Source: Streptomyces sp. H27-H1 (GTDB lineage Bacteria > Actinomycetota > Actinomycetes > Streptomycetales > Streptomycetaceae). Taken from it: DNA of 64,000 nucleotides. This document shows, piece by piece, positions 8,456-18,380 of the stretch. Under the pieces are notes generated by a model. The model was not told the DNA's origin. It was given only the letters and a program-made list of their open reading frames with translations, and ran no database searches. Numbering within the stretch: position 1 is the stretch's first letter; every line of letters starts with the position of its first letter. Made by a program: the position numbers and the translations under genes. The stretch lies in the NCBI RefSeq assembly GCF_026627445.1, contig NZ_JAPNLJ010000013.1, positions 124,001 to 188,000 on the forward strand, in the 5' to 3' direction.

Positions 8456-11400
8456 GTGAACTCCTCTTCCTCCGACGGCCACCGCACCGAGCGGCGGCGT
8501 ACGCGGACCCCGGACGCGTACCGCCTGGTGCGTACCGGCGCGGAACGGGTGGATCCCCCTGTGCTGGACGCAGCGCAGCGGGCGGTGGTTGAGCACACCG
8601 GCGGACCGCTGCTGGTCCTGGCCGGACCGGGCACCGGAAAGACGACCACGCTGGTGGAAGCGGTCGCGGCCCGCGTCGAGGCGGGCGCCGACCCGGCGCG
8701 CGTGCTGATCCTCACCTTCAGCCGCAAGGCCGCCGTGGAACTGCGCGACCGGACCGCCCTGCGGCTCGGCGGCGCGCGGGCCCCGCAGGCCACCACCTTC
8801 CACTCCTTCTGTTACGGACTGGTCCGCGCCCACCAGGACGCCGAGCTGTTCGCGGACCCGCTGCGGCTGCTGTCCGGACCGGAGCAGGACGTCATGGTCC
8901 GCACCCTGCTGGACGGACAGCGCCGCATCCGCTCGATCCGGTGGCCGGACGACCTGCGGGCCGCGCTGACCACACGGGGCTTCGCGGACGAGGTCCGCGC
9001 GGTGCTCGCCCGCGCCCGCGAACTGGGCCTGGGCCCGGCGGCCCTCTCCGACTTCGCCTCCCGCCTCGGCCGGCCGGACTGGAAGGCGGCGGCGGCCTTC
9101 CTCGCCGAGTACCTGGACGTCCTGGACCTCCAGGGCACCCTGGACTACGCGGAACTCCTCCACCGGGCGGTGCTCCTCGCGGAGCGCACGCCGTCGGTGG
9201 CATCGATGTACGACGTGATCTACGTGGACGAGTACCAGGACACCGACGCCTCACAGCTGCGGCTGCTGCGCGCGCTGGCCGGTCCGGCGGGCCGGCTGAC
9301 CGCCTTCGGCGACCCCGACCAGTCCATCTACGCCTTCCGCGGCGCCGACATCAACAACATCCTCGACTTCGAGACGGCCTTCCCGGGAGCGGAGGTCCGG
9401 GCCCTGACCGTCTCCCGCCGCTCCTCGGCCGTCCTCCTGGCCGCCACCCGCCACCTGACCACCCGCATGCCGATGCCGCGCCTGCCCTCGGCGGCGGTAC
9501 GGGCCCACCGCGCGCTCGCGTCGACCCGCGAAGGGGGCCGGGTCGAGGTGTTCACGTACCCGACGGCCGGCGCGGAACTGGACAACATCGCCGACATCCT
9601 GCGCCGGGCCCACCTGGAGGAGGGCGTGCCGTGGCAGGACATGGCCGTCCTGGTCCGCGCGGGCGGCCGCACCCTGCCGCAGATGCGCCGCGCCCTGATC
9701 GCGGCGGGCGTCCCGGCCGAAACGGACGGCACGGACACCCCCCTCCGCCACGAACCGGCCATAGCCCCCCTCCTCACAGCCCTCCGCACCCTCGCCGAAT
9801 CCAGCCTCCCGACCCCGATCACCACACCGGCGCCCACGGCGGCCGACGCGGCCGTCGCATCGGCCCCGGTCGTGCCCGGCGCCGCGGGCGCCGGAGACAT
9901 CGGATCGGGATCACTCCAGCGCAACAGTGGGGCGGACGGGCGGGGTACCGCCGCCCCCACCACCGAGGGCGACACCGAGCGGTCCGCACCGGGGGCCGAC
10001 ACAGGCTCCGCTGACGGGCCTGCTTCGGGCACGGGCTCCGCCGACGGGCCGGCCCCGGCCACCGGCTCCGCCGACGGGCCCGCCCCGGGCACCGGTTTCG
10101 CCGGTGAGGGGTGGATCGGGGTCGAGGCCGCGCTCGTGCTGCTGTCCTCGCCGCTCGGCGGGATGGACGCCGCCGACCTGCGCCGTCTCGGCCGCGCGCT
10201 GCGCGACGAGGAGCGGGCCGCCGGGGTCCGCACCCCGGCGCCCTCCGACGTACTCCTCGCCCGAGCCCTCGCGGAGCCCGAGCGGCTCGTCGCGCACGAT
10301 CCCGCCTACGCCCGCGGCGCGCAGCGCCTCGGGCTGCTGCTGCGCAAGGCCCGGGAGCTCCTCGCCGGAGGGGGCGCCGCCGAGGAGGTCCTGTGGACCC
10401 TCTGGGACGGCACTCCCTGGCCGCAGCGCCTCGAACGCAGCGCCCGCCGCGGCGGACCCGCCGGCCGCAACGCCGACCGTGACCTCGACGCCGTCTGCGC
10501 GCTCTTCGACACCGCCGCCCGCGCGGAGGAACGTACCGGCGGCCGCGGCGCCCTCAACTTCCTGGAACAGCTCGAAGCCGAGGACATCGCGGGAGACACC
10601 CTCACCCCCCGCGCCACCCGCCGCGAAGCCGTCCGCCTCATGACCGCGCACCGGTCCAAGGGACTGGAGTGGGGGCTCGTCGTCGTCGCGGGCGTACAGG
10701 AAGGGCTCTGGCCGGACCTGCGCCGCCGGGGCTCCCTCCTCGAAGCCGACCGCATCGGCCGCGACGGCCTCGCCGAGCCGCTGACCCCCGGCGCGCTCCT
10801 CGCAGAGGAGCGCCGCCTCTTCTACGTCGCCGCCACCCGCGCCCGCGAGCGCCTCGTCGTCACCGCCGTCAAGGCCCCCGCCGAGGACGGCGACCAGCCC
10901 TCCCGCCTGCTCACCGAGCTGGGTGTCCCCGTCAAGGACGTCACCGGCCGCCCCCGCCGCCCGCTCGCCGTCCCCGCGCTCGTCGCGGAACTCCGCGCCA
11001 CCACCGTCGACCCCGACGCCTCGCCCGCACTGCGCGACGCCGCCGCCCGGCGCCTCGCCCGGCTCGCCGTGCTCACCGACGACGAGGACCGCCCGCTCGT
11101 CCCCGCCGCGCACCCGCAGCGCTGGTGGGGGCTGTACGAGCCCACCCGCAGCAGCGTCCCGCTGCGTGACCGGGACCACCCCGTCGCCCTGTCCGGCTCC
11201 GCCCTGGAGCAGCTCGCCAACACCTGCTCCCTCCAGTGGTTCCTGGGCCGGGAGGTCAAGGCCGACGCCCCGTCCACCGCCGCCCAGGGCTTCGGCAACG
11301 TCGTCCACGTCCTCGCCGACGAGGTCGCCTCCGGCCGCACCCCCGCCGACCTCGCCGTCCTCATGGAACGCCTCGACTCCGTCTGGGACTCGCTCGCCTT

Positions 11401-11995
11401 CGACGCACCCTGGAAGTCCCGACAGGAGAAGGACAACGCCCGCGCCGCCCTGGAACGCTTCCTGCGCTGGCACAACACCGACCGCGGGGGGCGGGCGGCC
11501 GTGGCCACCGAGCACGACTTCGACGTCACCCTGGACGCGGGGGAGTACGCCGTGCGGGTGAGGGGTTCCATGGACCGGGTCGAGGCGGACGCGCAGGGGC
11601 GTGCGTACGTCGTCGACTTCAAGACCGGCAAGGCCGCGCCGACGGCCAAGGAGGTCGACCGCCACCCGCAGCTGGCCGTGTACCAGCTCGCCGTACGCGA
11701 GGGCGCCGTCGACGAGGTCTTCGACGGGCTGCGCCCCGCACCCGGCGGCGCGGAGCTCGTGCAGCTGCGCCAGGGCGCCGCCCAGCGCGACGGCGGAGAA
11801 ACGGTGCCCAGGATCCAGGCGCAGCAGGCCCTGGAGGGCGGCGCCTCCGGCGAGTGGGTCGGCGAGCTGCTCGCCACCGCCGCCGGCCGGGTCCTCGACG
11901 AGCGCTTCGCGCCCGCCCTCGGCAAGCACTGCGACCACTGCTCCTTCCGGGCCTCGTGCAGCGCCCGCCCGGAGGGCCGCCAGACGGTGGAGTAG
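8456..11995 (+). CDS. adnA: AdnA-like UvrD-family helicase-nuclease subunit
   Basis: A 1,179-residue SF1A motor fused to a RecB-type nuclease, one half of the AdnAB double-strand-break resection machine of actinobacteria. Walker A AGPGTGKT is at 56-63, motif II DEYQDTD from 258, motif III GDPDQSIYAFRG near 285-297, motif V TAHRSKGLEW from about 730 and motif VI VAATRARERL near 790. The nuclease motif DFKTGK has D1054 and K1056. Four Cys (C924, C1159, C1162, C1168) have the AddB-type spacing for a 4Fe-4S clamp around the nuclease. Residues about 460-550 are a low-complexity linker with repeated GSADGPAP units. GTG start at 8456; the weak upstream context leaves a small doubt. adnB follows after 44 bp. 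The adnA/adnB assignment rests on order and on family knowledge of mycobacteria. Confidence 0.9.
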   Translation: MNSSSSDGHRTERRRTRTPDAYRLVRTGAERVDPPVLDAAQRAVVEHTGGPLLVLAGPGTGKTTTLVEAVAARVEAGADPARVLILTFSRKAAVELRDRTALRLGGARAPQATTFHSFCYGLVRAHQDAELFADPLRLLSGPEQDVMVRTLLDGQRRIRSIRWPDDLRAALTTRGFADEVRAVLARARELGLGPAALSDFASRLGRPDWKAAAAFLAEYLDVLDLQGTLDYAELLHRAVLLAERTPSVASMYDVIYVDEYQDTDASQLRLLRALAGPAGRLTAFGDPDQSIYAFRGADINNILDFETAFPGAEVRALTVSRRSSAVLLAATRHLTTRMPMPRLPSAAVRAHRALASTREGGRVEVFTYPTAGAELDNIADILRRAHLEEGVPWQDMAVLVRAGGRTLPQMRRALIAAGVPAETDGTDTPLRHEPAIAPLLTALRTLAESSLPTPITTPAPTAADAAVASAPVVPGAAGAGDIGSGSLQRNSGADGRGTAAPTTEGDTERSAPGADTGSADGPASGTGSADGPAPATGSADGPAPGTGFAGEGWIGVEAALVLLSSPLGGMDAADLRRLGRALRDEERAAGVRTPAPSDVLLARALAEPERLVAHDPAYARGAQRLGLLLRKARELLAGGGAAEEVLWTLWDGTPWPQRLERSARRGGPAGRNADRDLDAVCALFDTAARAEERTGGRGALNFLEQLEAEDIAGDTLTPRATRREAVRLMTAHRSKGLEWGLVVVAGVQEGLWPDLRRRGSLLEADRIGRDGLAEPLTPGALLAEERRLFYVAATRARERLVVTAVKAPAEDGDQPSRLLTELGVPVKDVTGRPRRPLAVPALVAELRATTVDPDASPALRDAAARRLARLAVLTDDEDRPLVPAAHPQRWWGLYEPTRSSVPLRDRDHPVALSGSALEQLANTCSLQWFLGREVKADAPSTAAQGFGNVVHVLADEVASGRTPADLAVLMERLDSVWDSLAFDAPWKSRQEKDNARAALERFLRWHNTDRGGRAAVATEHDFDVTLDAGEYAVRVRGSMDRVEADAQGRAYVVDFKTGKAAPTAKEVDRHPQLAVYQLAVREGAVDEVFDGLRPAPGGAELVQLRQGAAQRDGGETVPRIQAQQALEGGASGEWVGELLATAAGRVLDERFAPALGKHCDHCSFRASCSARPEGRQTVE

Positions 11996-12039
11996 GCCGA
12001 GCGGCGAGGACTGTCAGTCCGTGCGGCTAGCCTTTTTAC

Positions 12040-15000
12040 GTGTCCGCGCGCCCGTCCGTCCCACCGGCCCTCACCGATCCCGAGCAGCTCAAGGAGCTCC
12101 TGGGGATCCCCTTCACGCCCGAGCAGATGGCCTGCATCACGGCCCCGCCCGCTCCGCAGGTCATCGTGGCCGGCGCCGGCTCCGGCAAGACCACCGTCAT
12201 GGCCGCCCGCGTGGTCTGGCTGGTGGGCACCGGCGCGGTCGCGCCCGAGCAGGTCCTCGGCCTGACCTTCACCAACAAGGCCGCCGGCGAGCTCGCCGAG
12301 CGGGTGCGCACCGCCCTGGCGCGGGCCGGCATCAGCGATCCGGACCCCTCCCCGGCCGACGCCGGCGACGGCGCGGCGGGCGGAGAGCCGCGCATCTCCA
12401 CGTACCACGCCTTCGCCGGACAGCTCCTCAAGGACCACGGCCTGCGCATCGGCCTGGAGCCCAGCGCCCGGCTGCTCGCCGACGCCACCCGCTTCCAGCT
12501 CGCCGCCCGCGTCCTGCGCGAGGCCCCCGGACCGTATCCGGCCCTCACCAAATCCGTTCCCGACCTGGTCAGTGACCTGCTCGCGCTGGACGGAGAGCTC
12601 TCCGAGCACCTCGTACCGCCGGAGCGGCTGCGCGCGTACGACACGGAGCTCCTCTCCGTCCTCGCGGACGTCAAGCTGAGCAACGAGGACCTGCGCAAGG
12701 TGCCCGAAGCCGTCCGGGGCCGCCTGGAACTGCTGGAGCTGACCGAGCGCTACCGCGCCGCCAAACACTCCCGCGACCTCCTCGACTTCGGCGATCAGAT
12801 AGCCCTCTCCGCGCGGCTCGCCACCACCCGGCCCGAGGTCGGCGCCCTGCTGCGCGAGGAGTTCCGGGTCGTCCTGCTCGACGAGTACCAGGACACCTCG
12901 GTCGCGCAGCGGCTGCTGCTGTCCGGACTGTTCGGCGGGGGCACCGGGCACGCGGTGACCGCCGTCGGCGACCCCTGCCAGGCCATCTACGGCTGGCGAG
13001 GCGCCTCCGTGGCCAACCTCGACGACTTTCCCGAGCACTTCCCCTACGCCGACGGCCGCCCCGCCACCCGCTTCTCCCTCAGCGAGAACCGGCGCAGCGG
13101 CGGCCGCCTCCTGGACCTGGCCAACGAGCTCGCCACCCCGCTGCGCGCCATGCACGAGGGCGTCCAGGCGCTGCGCCCCGCACCGGGCGCGGAGCGGGAC
13201 GGGTCCGTCCGCTGCGCCCTCCTGGAGACCCACGCCCAGGAGCTCGACTGGATCGGCGACTCCATCGCCCACCTGGTCCGCACCGGGACGGAGCCGCGCG
13301 ACATCGCCGTACTGTGCCGCTCGGGCGGGGACTTCGCGCGGATCCAGGCCGTCCTCGTCGAGCGGGACGTCCCCGTCGAGGTGGTCGGCCTCTCCGGGCT
13401 CCTGCACCTCCCGGAGGTCGCGGACCTCGTCGCCGTCTGCGAGGTCCTGCAGGACCCGGGAGCCAATGCCGCGCTCGTCCGGCTGCTCATCGGGCCGCGC
13501 TGGCGCATCGGCGCCCGCGATCTGGCGCTGCTGGGCCGCCGCGCCCGCACGCTGATCGCCCGCTCCCCGTCCGCGGAGGAGGACCGCCTCGCGGCGGCGG
13601 TCGAGGGCGTGGACCCGGCGGAGATCGTGTCGCTGGCCGACGCCCTGGAAACCTTCCTGGACGGCTCGGGCCAGTCCGCCCCCGACCAGCTGCCCTTCTC
13701 CGCCGCGGCCCGGGTCCGCTTCGCGCACCTGGCCCAGGAACTGCGCGACCTGCGGCGTTCGCTCTCGGACCCGCTGATGGACGTACTGCACCGGGTGCTG
13801 TCGACGACCGGCCTCGACGTGGAGCTGGCCTCGTCCCCGCACGCGCTGGCGGCCCGCCGTCGGGAGACCCTGTCGAGCTTCATGGACGTGGCGGCCGGCT
13901 TCGCCTCCCTGGACGGCGAGGCCTCCCTGCTGGCCTTCCTCGGCTTCCTGCGCACGGCGGCCCAGTACGAGAAGGGCCTGGACCACGCACTGCCGGGCGG
14001 GGAGAACACGGTCAAGGTGCTCACGGCCCACAAGTCCAAGGGCCTGGAGTGGGACGTGGTCGTGGTCCCCGACCTGTGCGCGGGCTCGTTCCCGAAGGAG
14101 AAGGCCCCGGAGGCCTGGACCTCGTACGCGAAGGTCCTCCCGTACGCCCTGCGCGGGGACGCGCCGACGCTTCCGCCCGCCCCCGAATGGACCTCGGCCG
14201 GCCTGCGCTCCTTCAAATCGGCCCTGAAGACCCACAAAGCCGTCGAGGAACTGCGCCTCGGCTACGTCACCTTCACCCGTCCGCGTTCCCTCCTCCTGGC
14301 CTCGGGCCACTGGTGGGGCCCGACGCAGAAGAAGCCGCGCGGCCCGTCCGCCTTCCTGACCGCCCTCTACGACCACTGCGCCGCGGGCCACGGCGAGATC
14401 GAGGCCTGGGCCGACACCCCCGAGGCGGACGCCGAGAACCCGGCCCTGGCCACGGACTCCACCCCGGACCACTCCTGGCCGCTTCCCCTGGACCCCGCCT
14501 CCCTCGCCCTGCGCCGAGAAGCAGCCACCCTGGTCGAGTCCTACCTCCACCCGACCCCACCCGGCACCCCGAACCCCCCGGAACCCCAGCCGGAGGACAC
14601 CTACCTCTGGCCCCCCGACTGCGAAGACCCCGCCTACGACGAGGAACCCCCAACCCCCTGGCCGGACCCCCTGGACGGGCCTGCGGGCACGGAGACCCCT
14701 TGGCCGGTCCCGCTGGGCGGCGCTGCGGGTACGGATGACCCCTGGCCGGATGCTGTGGACGGGCCTCCGGACACGGACATCCCGCAGCCGGTCCCGCTGG
14801 ACCCTCCCGCGGCCACCGACACCTCCTGGCCGCCGGAGGCCGGGACGGGCCCGGGCGCGCCCGCCGGCCTCCCCGCCAAGCCCCCGGCGCCCGGGGCACG
14901 CCCCGGCGCGGGCGGGAGCCCGAAGGGGGTCCGGGGCGAAGCCCCGGTTTCGGGAGGGGGCGGGGTGGGGGAAGAAGAAGCCCACCCCCAGGCCCCGGAC

Positions 15001-15912
15001 GACCTGTGGCCGGACCCCGAGGAAGGCTGGCCCGAGGCCGCCACCGTCACCGCGCCCGCAGCCGCCACACCGCACCCCGCCACACCGCACCCCGCCAAGC
15101 CCGGCGCCGCCGACGAGGACTTGTTGCCGCAGGACGCGGCCCCGCACCGACGGCCACCGCATCCCGCCGAGCCGACCCCGGAAGACGCCCGGGCCATCGC
15201 CTCATGGGACCGCGACCTCGACGCCCTGGAGGGCGAGCTCCGCCGAGCCCGCGCGGCGGTCCGTGACGTGGAGCTCCCGCCCGCGCTCTCCGCCAGCCAG
15301 CTGCTCCGGCTCGCCGCCGATGAGCAGGGCTTCGTACGCGACCTCGCCCGCCCCATGCCCAAGCCCCCGCAGCCCGCCGCCCGCCAGGGCACCCGGTTCC
15401 ACGCCTGGGTGGAGTCCCGCTTCGACGAGCTCCCGCTGCCCCACCTCGATGTCCTCGACCCCCTCACCGATCTCCCCGGAGCCCCCGCCGGGGACGGCTC
15501 CGACCAGGACATCGCCGACGAGGCCGACCTCGACTCCCTCAAGGCGGCCTTCGAGCGGTCCGCGTACGCCGACCGGACCCCGTACCGCATGGAGGTCCCG
15601 GTCCAGATCACCCTCGCCGGCCGGGTGATCAGGGGCCGGATCGACGCCGTGTACCGCAACCCCGACGGCACGTACGAGATCGTCGACTGGAAGACCGGCC
15701 GCACCACCGAGGCCGACCCGCTCCAGCTGGCCGTCTACCGCGTGGCCTGGGCGGAAGCCGCGAACATCCCCCTCACCGATGTCAGGGGCGTCTTCCTGCA
15801 CGTCCGCAGCGGCCGCGTCATCCGTCCCCGCAACCTCCCCGACCGCGCTCGTCTTGAGCAGATCCTCCAAGGCAAAACGGACACGGAAAGTGACCATCGA
15901 ACAGACGGTTAG
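12040..15912 (+). CDS. adnB: AdnB-like UvrD-family helicase-nuclease subunit with long Pro-rich insert
   Basis: A 1,290-residue partner of AdnA. Walker A AGAGSGKT is at 44-51, motif II DEYQDTS from 281, GDPCQAIYGWRG at 310-321, and motif V TAHKSKGLEWD at 662-672. Motif VI is looser (VTFTRPRS). The C-terminal RecB-like nuclease has EIVDWKTGRT with D1216 and K1218. Mycobacterial AdnB is about 1,100 residues; the excess lies in a Pro/Trp-rich linker from about 790 to 1060 that carries PWPxPLxGPAGT-like repeats and an inserted GC-rich interspersed repeat, both translated. GTG start at 12040. It should act with AdnA as a heterodimeric resection motor. The M20 peptidase starts 9 nt after its stop. 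Confidence 0.92.
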   Translation: MSARPSVPPALTDPEQLKELLGIPFTPEQMACITAPPAPQVIVAGAGSGKTTVMAARVVWLVGTGAVAPEQVLGLTFTNKAAGELAERVRTALARAGISDPDPSPADAGDGAAGGEPRISTYHAFAGQLLKDHGLRIGLEPSARLLADATRFQLAARVLREAPGPYPALTKSVPDLVSDLLALDGELSEHLVPPERLRAYDTELLSVLADVKLSNEDLRKVPEAVRGRLELLELTERYRAAKHSRDLLDFGDQIALSARLATTRPEVGALLREEFRVVLLDEYQDTSVAQRLLLSGLFGGGTGHAVTAVGDPCQAIYGWRGASVANLDDFPEHFPYADGRPATRFSLSENRRSGGRLLDLANELATPLRAMHEGVQALRPAPGAERDGSVRCALLETHAQELDWIGDSIAHLVRTGTEPRDIAVLCRSGGDFARIQAVLVERDVPVEVVGLSGLLHLPEVADLVAVCEVLQDPGANAALVRLLIGPRWRIGARDLALLGRRARTLIARSPSAEEDRLAAAVEGVDPAEIVSLADALETFLDGSGQSAPDQLPFSAAARVRFAHLAQELRDLRRSLSDPLMDVLHRVLSTTGLDVELASSPHALAARRRETLSSFMDVAAGFASLDGEASLLAFLGFLRTAAQYEKGLDHALPGGENTVKVLTAHKSKGLEWDVVVVPDLCAGSFPKEKAPEAWTSYAKVLPYALRGDAPTLPPAPEWTSAGLRSFKSALKTHKAVEELRLGYVTFTRPRSLLLASGHWWGPTQKKPRGPSAFLTALYDHCAAGHGEIEAWADTPEADAENPALATDSTPDHSWPLPLDPASLALRREAATLVESYLHPTPPGTPNPPEPQPEDTYLWPPDCEDPAYDEEPPTPWPDPLDGPAGTETPWPVPLGGAAGTDDPWPDAVDGPPDTDIPQPVPLDPPAATDTSWPPEAGTGPGAPAGLPAKPPAPGARPGAGGSPKGVRGEAPVSGGGGVGEEEAHPQAPDDLWPDPEEGWPEAATVTAPAAATPHPATPHPAKPGAADEDLLPQDAAPHRRPPHPAEPTPEDARAIASWDRDLDALEGELRRARAAVRDVELPPALSASQLLRLAADEQGFVRDLARPMPKPPQPAARQGTRFHAWVESRFDELPLPHLDVLDPLTDLPGAPAGDGSDQDIADEADLDSLKAAFERSAYADRTPYRMEVPVQITLAGRVIRGRIDAVYRNPDGTYEIVDWKTGRTTEADPLQLAVYRVAWAEAANIPLTDVRGVFLHVRSGRVIRPRNLPDRARLEQILQGKTDTESDHRTDG
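14646..14830 (+). repeat. degenerate in-frame tandem repeats encoding Pro-Trp-Pro units in adnB
   Basis: The stretch encodes four or five imperfect units of about 17-19 residues patterned on PWPxPLxGPAGTxT (residues about 870-930 of AdnB). Units include TPWPDPLDGPAGT, TPWPVPLGGAAGT and DPWPDAVDGPPDT. Divergence between units suggests an old expansion. Confidence 0.75.
14919..14973 (+). repeat. Streptomyces-type GC-rich interspersed repeat inserted in the adnB coding sequence
   Basis: The block contains GGGGTCCGGGGCGAAGCCCC followed by GGTTTCGGGAGGGGGCGGGG. I recognise this as a short repeat common between genes in Streptomyces. A perfect 7 bp hairpin with a GAA loop lies at 14931-14947. Here it is read in frame as AdnB residues about 960-978. 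Identification is from memory of the repeat family, not a search. Confidence 0.7.
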
Positions 15913-15921
15913 GCTCGTGGC

Positions 15922-17331
15922 ATGAGCGACATCCCGGCGGACAGCGTCGTCCGCACGTACATCGACACGCACCGTGCGGCCTTCCTCGACGACCTCGCCG
16001 ACTGGCTCCGCATCCCTTCCGTCTCGGCCCAGCCCGAGCACGCGGACGATGTACGGCGCAGCGCCGACTGGCTGGCCGCGAAGCTCGAGGACACCGGTTT
16101 CCCGGTCACCGAGGTCTGGCAGACGGCCGGCGCCCCCGCCGTCTTCGCCGAATGGCCCAGCGCGGACCCCGCCGCCCCCACCGTCCTTGTCTACGGGCAC
16201 CACGACGTGCAGCCCGCGGCCCTCGCCGACGGCTGGCACACCGACCCGTTCGAGCCGGTGATCAAGGACGGCCGGATGTACGGGCGCGGCGCCGCCGACG
16301 ACAAGGGGCAGGTCTTCTTCCACACCCTCGGCGTCCGGGCGCACCTCGCGGCGACCGGCGCGTCCGCCCCGGCCGTGCATCTGAAGCTGATCATCGAGGG
16401 CGAGGAGGAGTCCGGTTCCCCGCACTTCCGCGCCCTCGTTGAGCGCGAGGCGGCCCGCCTCGCCGCCGACATCGTGATCGTCTCCGACACCGGCATGTGG
16501 TCCGAGACCACTCCCACCGTCTGCACCGGCATGCGCGGCGTCGCCGACTGCGAGATCGACCTGTTCGGCCCCGACCAGGACATCCACTCGGGTGCCTTCG
16601 GCGGCGCCGTACCCAATCCGGCCACCGTCGCCGCCCGCCTCGTCGCGGCCCTGCACGACGCGGACGAGCGGGTCACGATCCCCGGCTTCTACGACAACAT
16701 CGCCGAGCTCACCGACGCGGAGCGCGAGCTGATCGCCGAGCTCCCCTTCGACGAGAGCGAGTGGCTCCGTACGGCCAGGTCGTACGCGGCCGCGGGCGAG
16801 GCGGGCTACTCCACGCTGGAGCGCGTGTGGGCCCGCCCGACCGCCGAGGTCAACGGCATCGGCGGCGGCTACCAGGGGCCCGGCGGCAAGACCATCGTGC
16901 CCGCCTCGGCGCACCTGAAGCTGTCCTTCCGCCTGGTCTCCGGGCAGGACCCGTACGAGGTCGAGACCGCCGTCACGGCCTGGGTCGAGGAACGCGTCCC
17001 GGCCGGAATCCGGCATTCCATCACCTTCGGCGCCCCGACCCGGCCGTGCCTGACCCCGCTGGACCACCCGGCGCTGCAGTCGGTCGTACGCGCCATGGGC
17101 CGGGCCTTCGGCCAGAAGATCCGGTTCACCCGCGAGGGCGGCTCGGGTCCGGCGGCCGACCTCCAGGACGTGCTGGACGCCCCTGTCCTCTTCCTCGGGA
17201 TCTCCGTACCCTCCGACGGCTGGCACTCGCCGAACGAGAAGGTGGAGCTCGACCTGCTCACCAAGGGGGTCGAGACCACGGCGTACCTCTGGAGCGACCT
17301 GGCCGCCCACTGGAAGCCGGCGTCCGGTTGA
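15922..17331 (+). CDS. M20 family dipeptidase/metallopeptidase
   Basis: A 469-residue cytosolic di-zinc peptidase of the M20/M25/M40 class, probably cleaving dipeptides or N-acylated dipeptides. Zinc and catalytic blocks are in order: YGHHDVQP, GRGAADDKGQ, IIEGEEESGS with the general-base Glu, IVSDTGMW, and WHSPNEK near the C-terminus. Length is typical for the PepV/CNDP-like subgroup. The ATG at 15922 lies 9 nt after adnB, so co-transcription is likely. In mycobacteria a membrane channel gene sits between adnB and nudC; here this peptidase holds that place. Exact substrate unknown. Confidence 0.9.
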   Translation: MSDIPADSVVRTYIDTHRAAFLDDLADWLRIPSVSAQPEHADDVRRSADWLAAKLEDTGFPVTEVWQTAGAPAVFAEWPSADPAAPTVLVYGHHDVQPAALADGWHTDPFEPVIKDGRMYGRGAADDKGQVFFHTLGVRAHLAATGASAPAVHLKLIIEGEEESGSPHFRALVEREAARLAADIVIVSDTGMWSETTPTVCTGMRGVADCEIDLFGPDQDIHSGAFGGAVPNPATVAARLVAALHDADERVTIPGFYDNIAELTDAERELIAELPFDESEWLRTARSYAAAGEAGYSTLERVWARPTAEVNGIGGGYQGPGGKTIVPASAHLKLSFRLVSGQDPYEVETAVTAWVEERVPAGIRHSITFGAPTRPCLTPLDHPALQSVVRAMGRAFGQKIRFTREGGSGPAADLQDVLDAPVLFLGISVPSDGWHSPNEKVELDLLTKGVETTAYLWSDLAAHWKPASG

Positions 17332-17438
17332 CGACGCCCGGCCGGCACCCGTACCCGCGGCCCCACACCCGCCACCGCACACCCGTCCGTCCTGCTGAGC
17401 CTGCCTGTGTCCCGCCACCGGGGGAGTTGGAAGTACCT

Positions 17439-18380
17439 GTGAGCACCCATACCGAGTCCGAGCGTCCGATCTCGCTGGCGGCGCCCAGCGGAATCGACCG
17501 CGCCGCGCACCACCGTCTCGACGAGGCGTGGCTCGCCGCGGCGTGGAGCCACCCCAGCACCCGCGTCTTCGTCGTCTCGGGCGGCCAGGTCCTGATCGAC
17601 GACACCCCCGACGGCGGCACCGCCATCGTGATGACCCCGGCCTTCGAGGCCCCGGTCACCGAGACCCACCGCTACTTCCTGGGGACCGACGAGGACGGCG
17701 TACGGTACTTCGCGCTGCAGAAGGACTCGCTGCCCGGCCGCATCGACCAGTCGGCCCGCCCGGCCGGCCTGCGCGAGGCCGGACTCCTGCTGTGCCCGCG
17801 GGACGCCGGGCTGATGGTGCACGCGGTGGCGCTGGAGAACTGGCAGCGCATGCACCGCTTCTGCTCGCGCTGCGGCGAGCGCACGGTGGTCGCCGCGGCC
17901 GGGCACATCCGCCGCTGCCCCGGCTGCGGTGCGGAGCACTACCCGCGGACCGACCCGGCCGTGATCATGCTGGTCACGGACGACCAGGACCGTGCGCTGC
18001 TGGGCCGCCAGGTGCACTGGCCGGAGGGCCGCTTCTCCACCCTCGCCGGGTTCGTGGAGCCGGGCGAGTCGATCGAGCAGTCGGTCATCCGCGAGGTGTG
18101 GGAGGAAGCGGGCGTCAAGGTCGGCGAGGTCGAATACGTCGCCAGCCAGCCCTGGCCGTTCCCGTACAGCCTGATGCTGGGCTTCACGGCGCGCGCCGTC
18201 ACCTTCGACATCACCGTCGACGGCGACGAGATCCAGGAGGCCCGCTGGTTCTCCCGCGACGATCTGCGCACGGCCATCGAGGTCGGCGAGGTCCTCCCGC
18301 CCGCAGGCATCTCCATCGCGGCCCGCCTGGTGGAACTCTGGTACGGCAAGCCCCTCCCGAAGCCGGCCACGACCGCCTGA
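17439..18380 (+). CDS. nudC: NAD(+)/NADH diphosphatase
   Basis: A 313-residue Nudix enzyme that cleaves NADH to NMNH and AMP and, in E. coli, removes NAD caps from RNA. The zinc ribbon has C142, C145, C160 and C163. The Nudix box runs from G204 to V226 (GFVEPGES then REVWEEAGV). The NudC-specific motif SQPWPFP is at 237-243. GTG start at 17439 with GGAAG 6 nt upstream; length matches mycobacterial NudC. It is followed by a convergent aldo/keto reductase with a GC-rich hairpin between them. Confidence 0.95.
   Translation: MSTHTESERPISLAAPSGIDRAAHHRLDEAWLAAAWSHPSTRVFVVSGGQVLIDDTPDGGTAIVMTPAFEAPVTETHRYFLGTDEDGVRYFALQKDSLPGRIDQSARPAGLREAGLLLCPRDAGLMVHAVALENWQRMHRFCSRCGERTVVAAAGHIRRCPGCGAEHYPRTDPAVIMLVTDDQDRALLGRQVHWPEGRFSTLAGFVEPGESIEQSVIREVWEEAGVKVGEVEYVASQPWPFPYSLMLGFTARAVTFDITVDGDEIQEARWFSRDDLRTAIEVGEVLPPAGISIAARLVELWYGKPLPKPATTA

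Noticed and set aside
14919..14973. Considered as a frameshift or pseudogene scar in adnB
   Set aside because: The frame is intact through the repeat and the nuclease motif downstream is complete.
10822..15162. Minus-strand open frame of 1,446 codons across adnA and adnB
   Set aside because: High GC removes stop codons; the sequence is low complexity and opposes two well-supported helicase genes.
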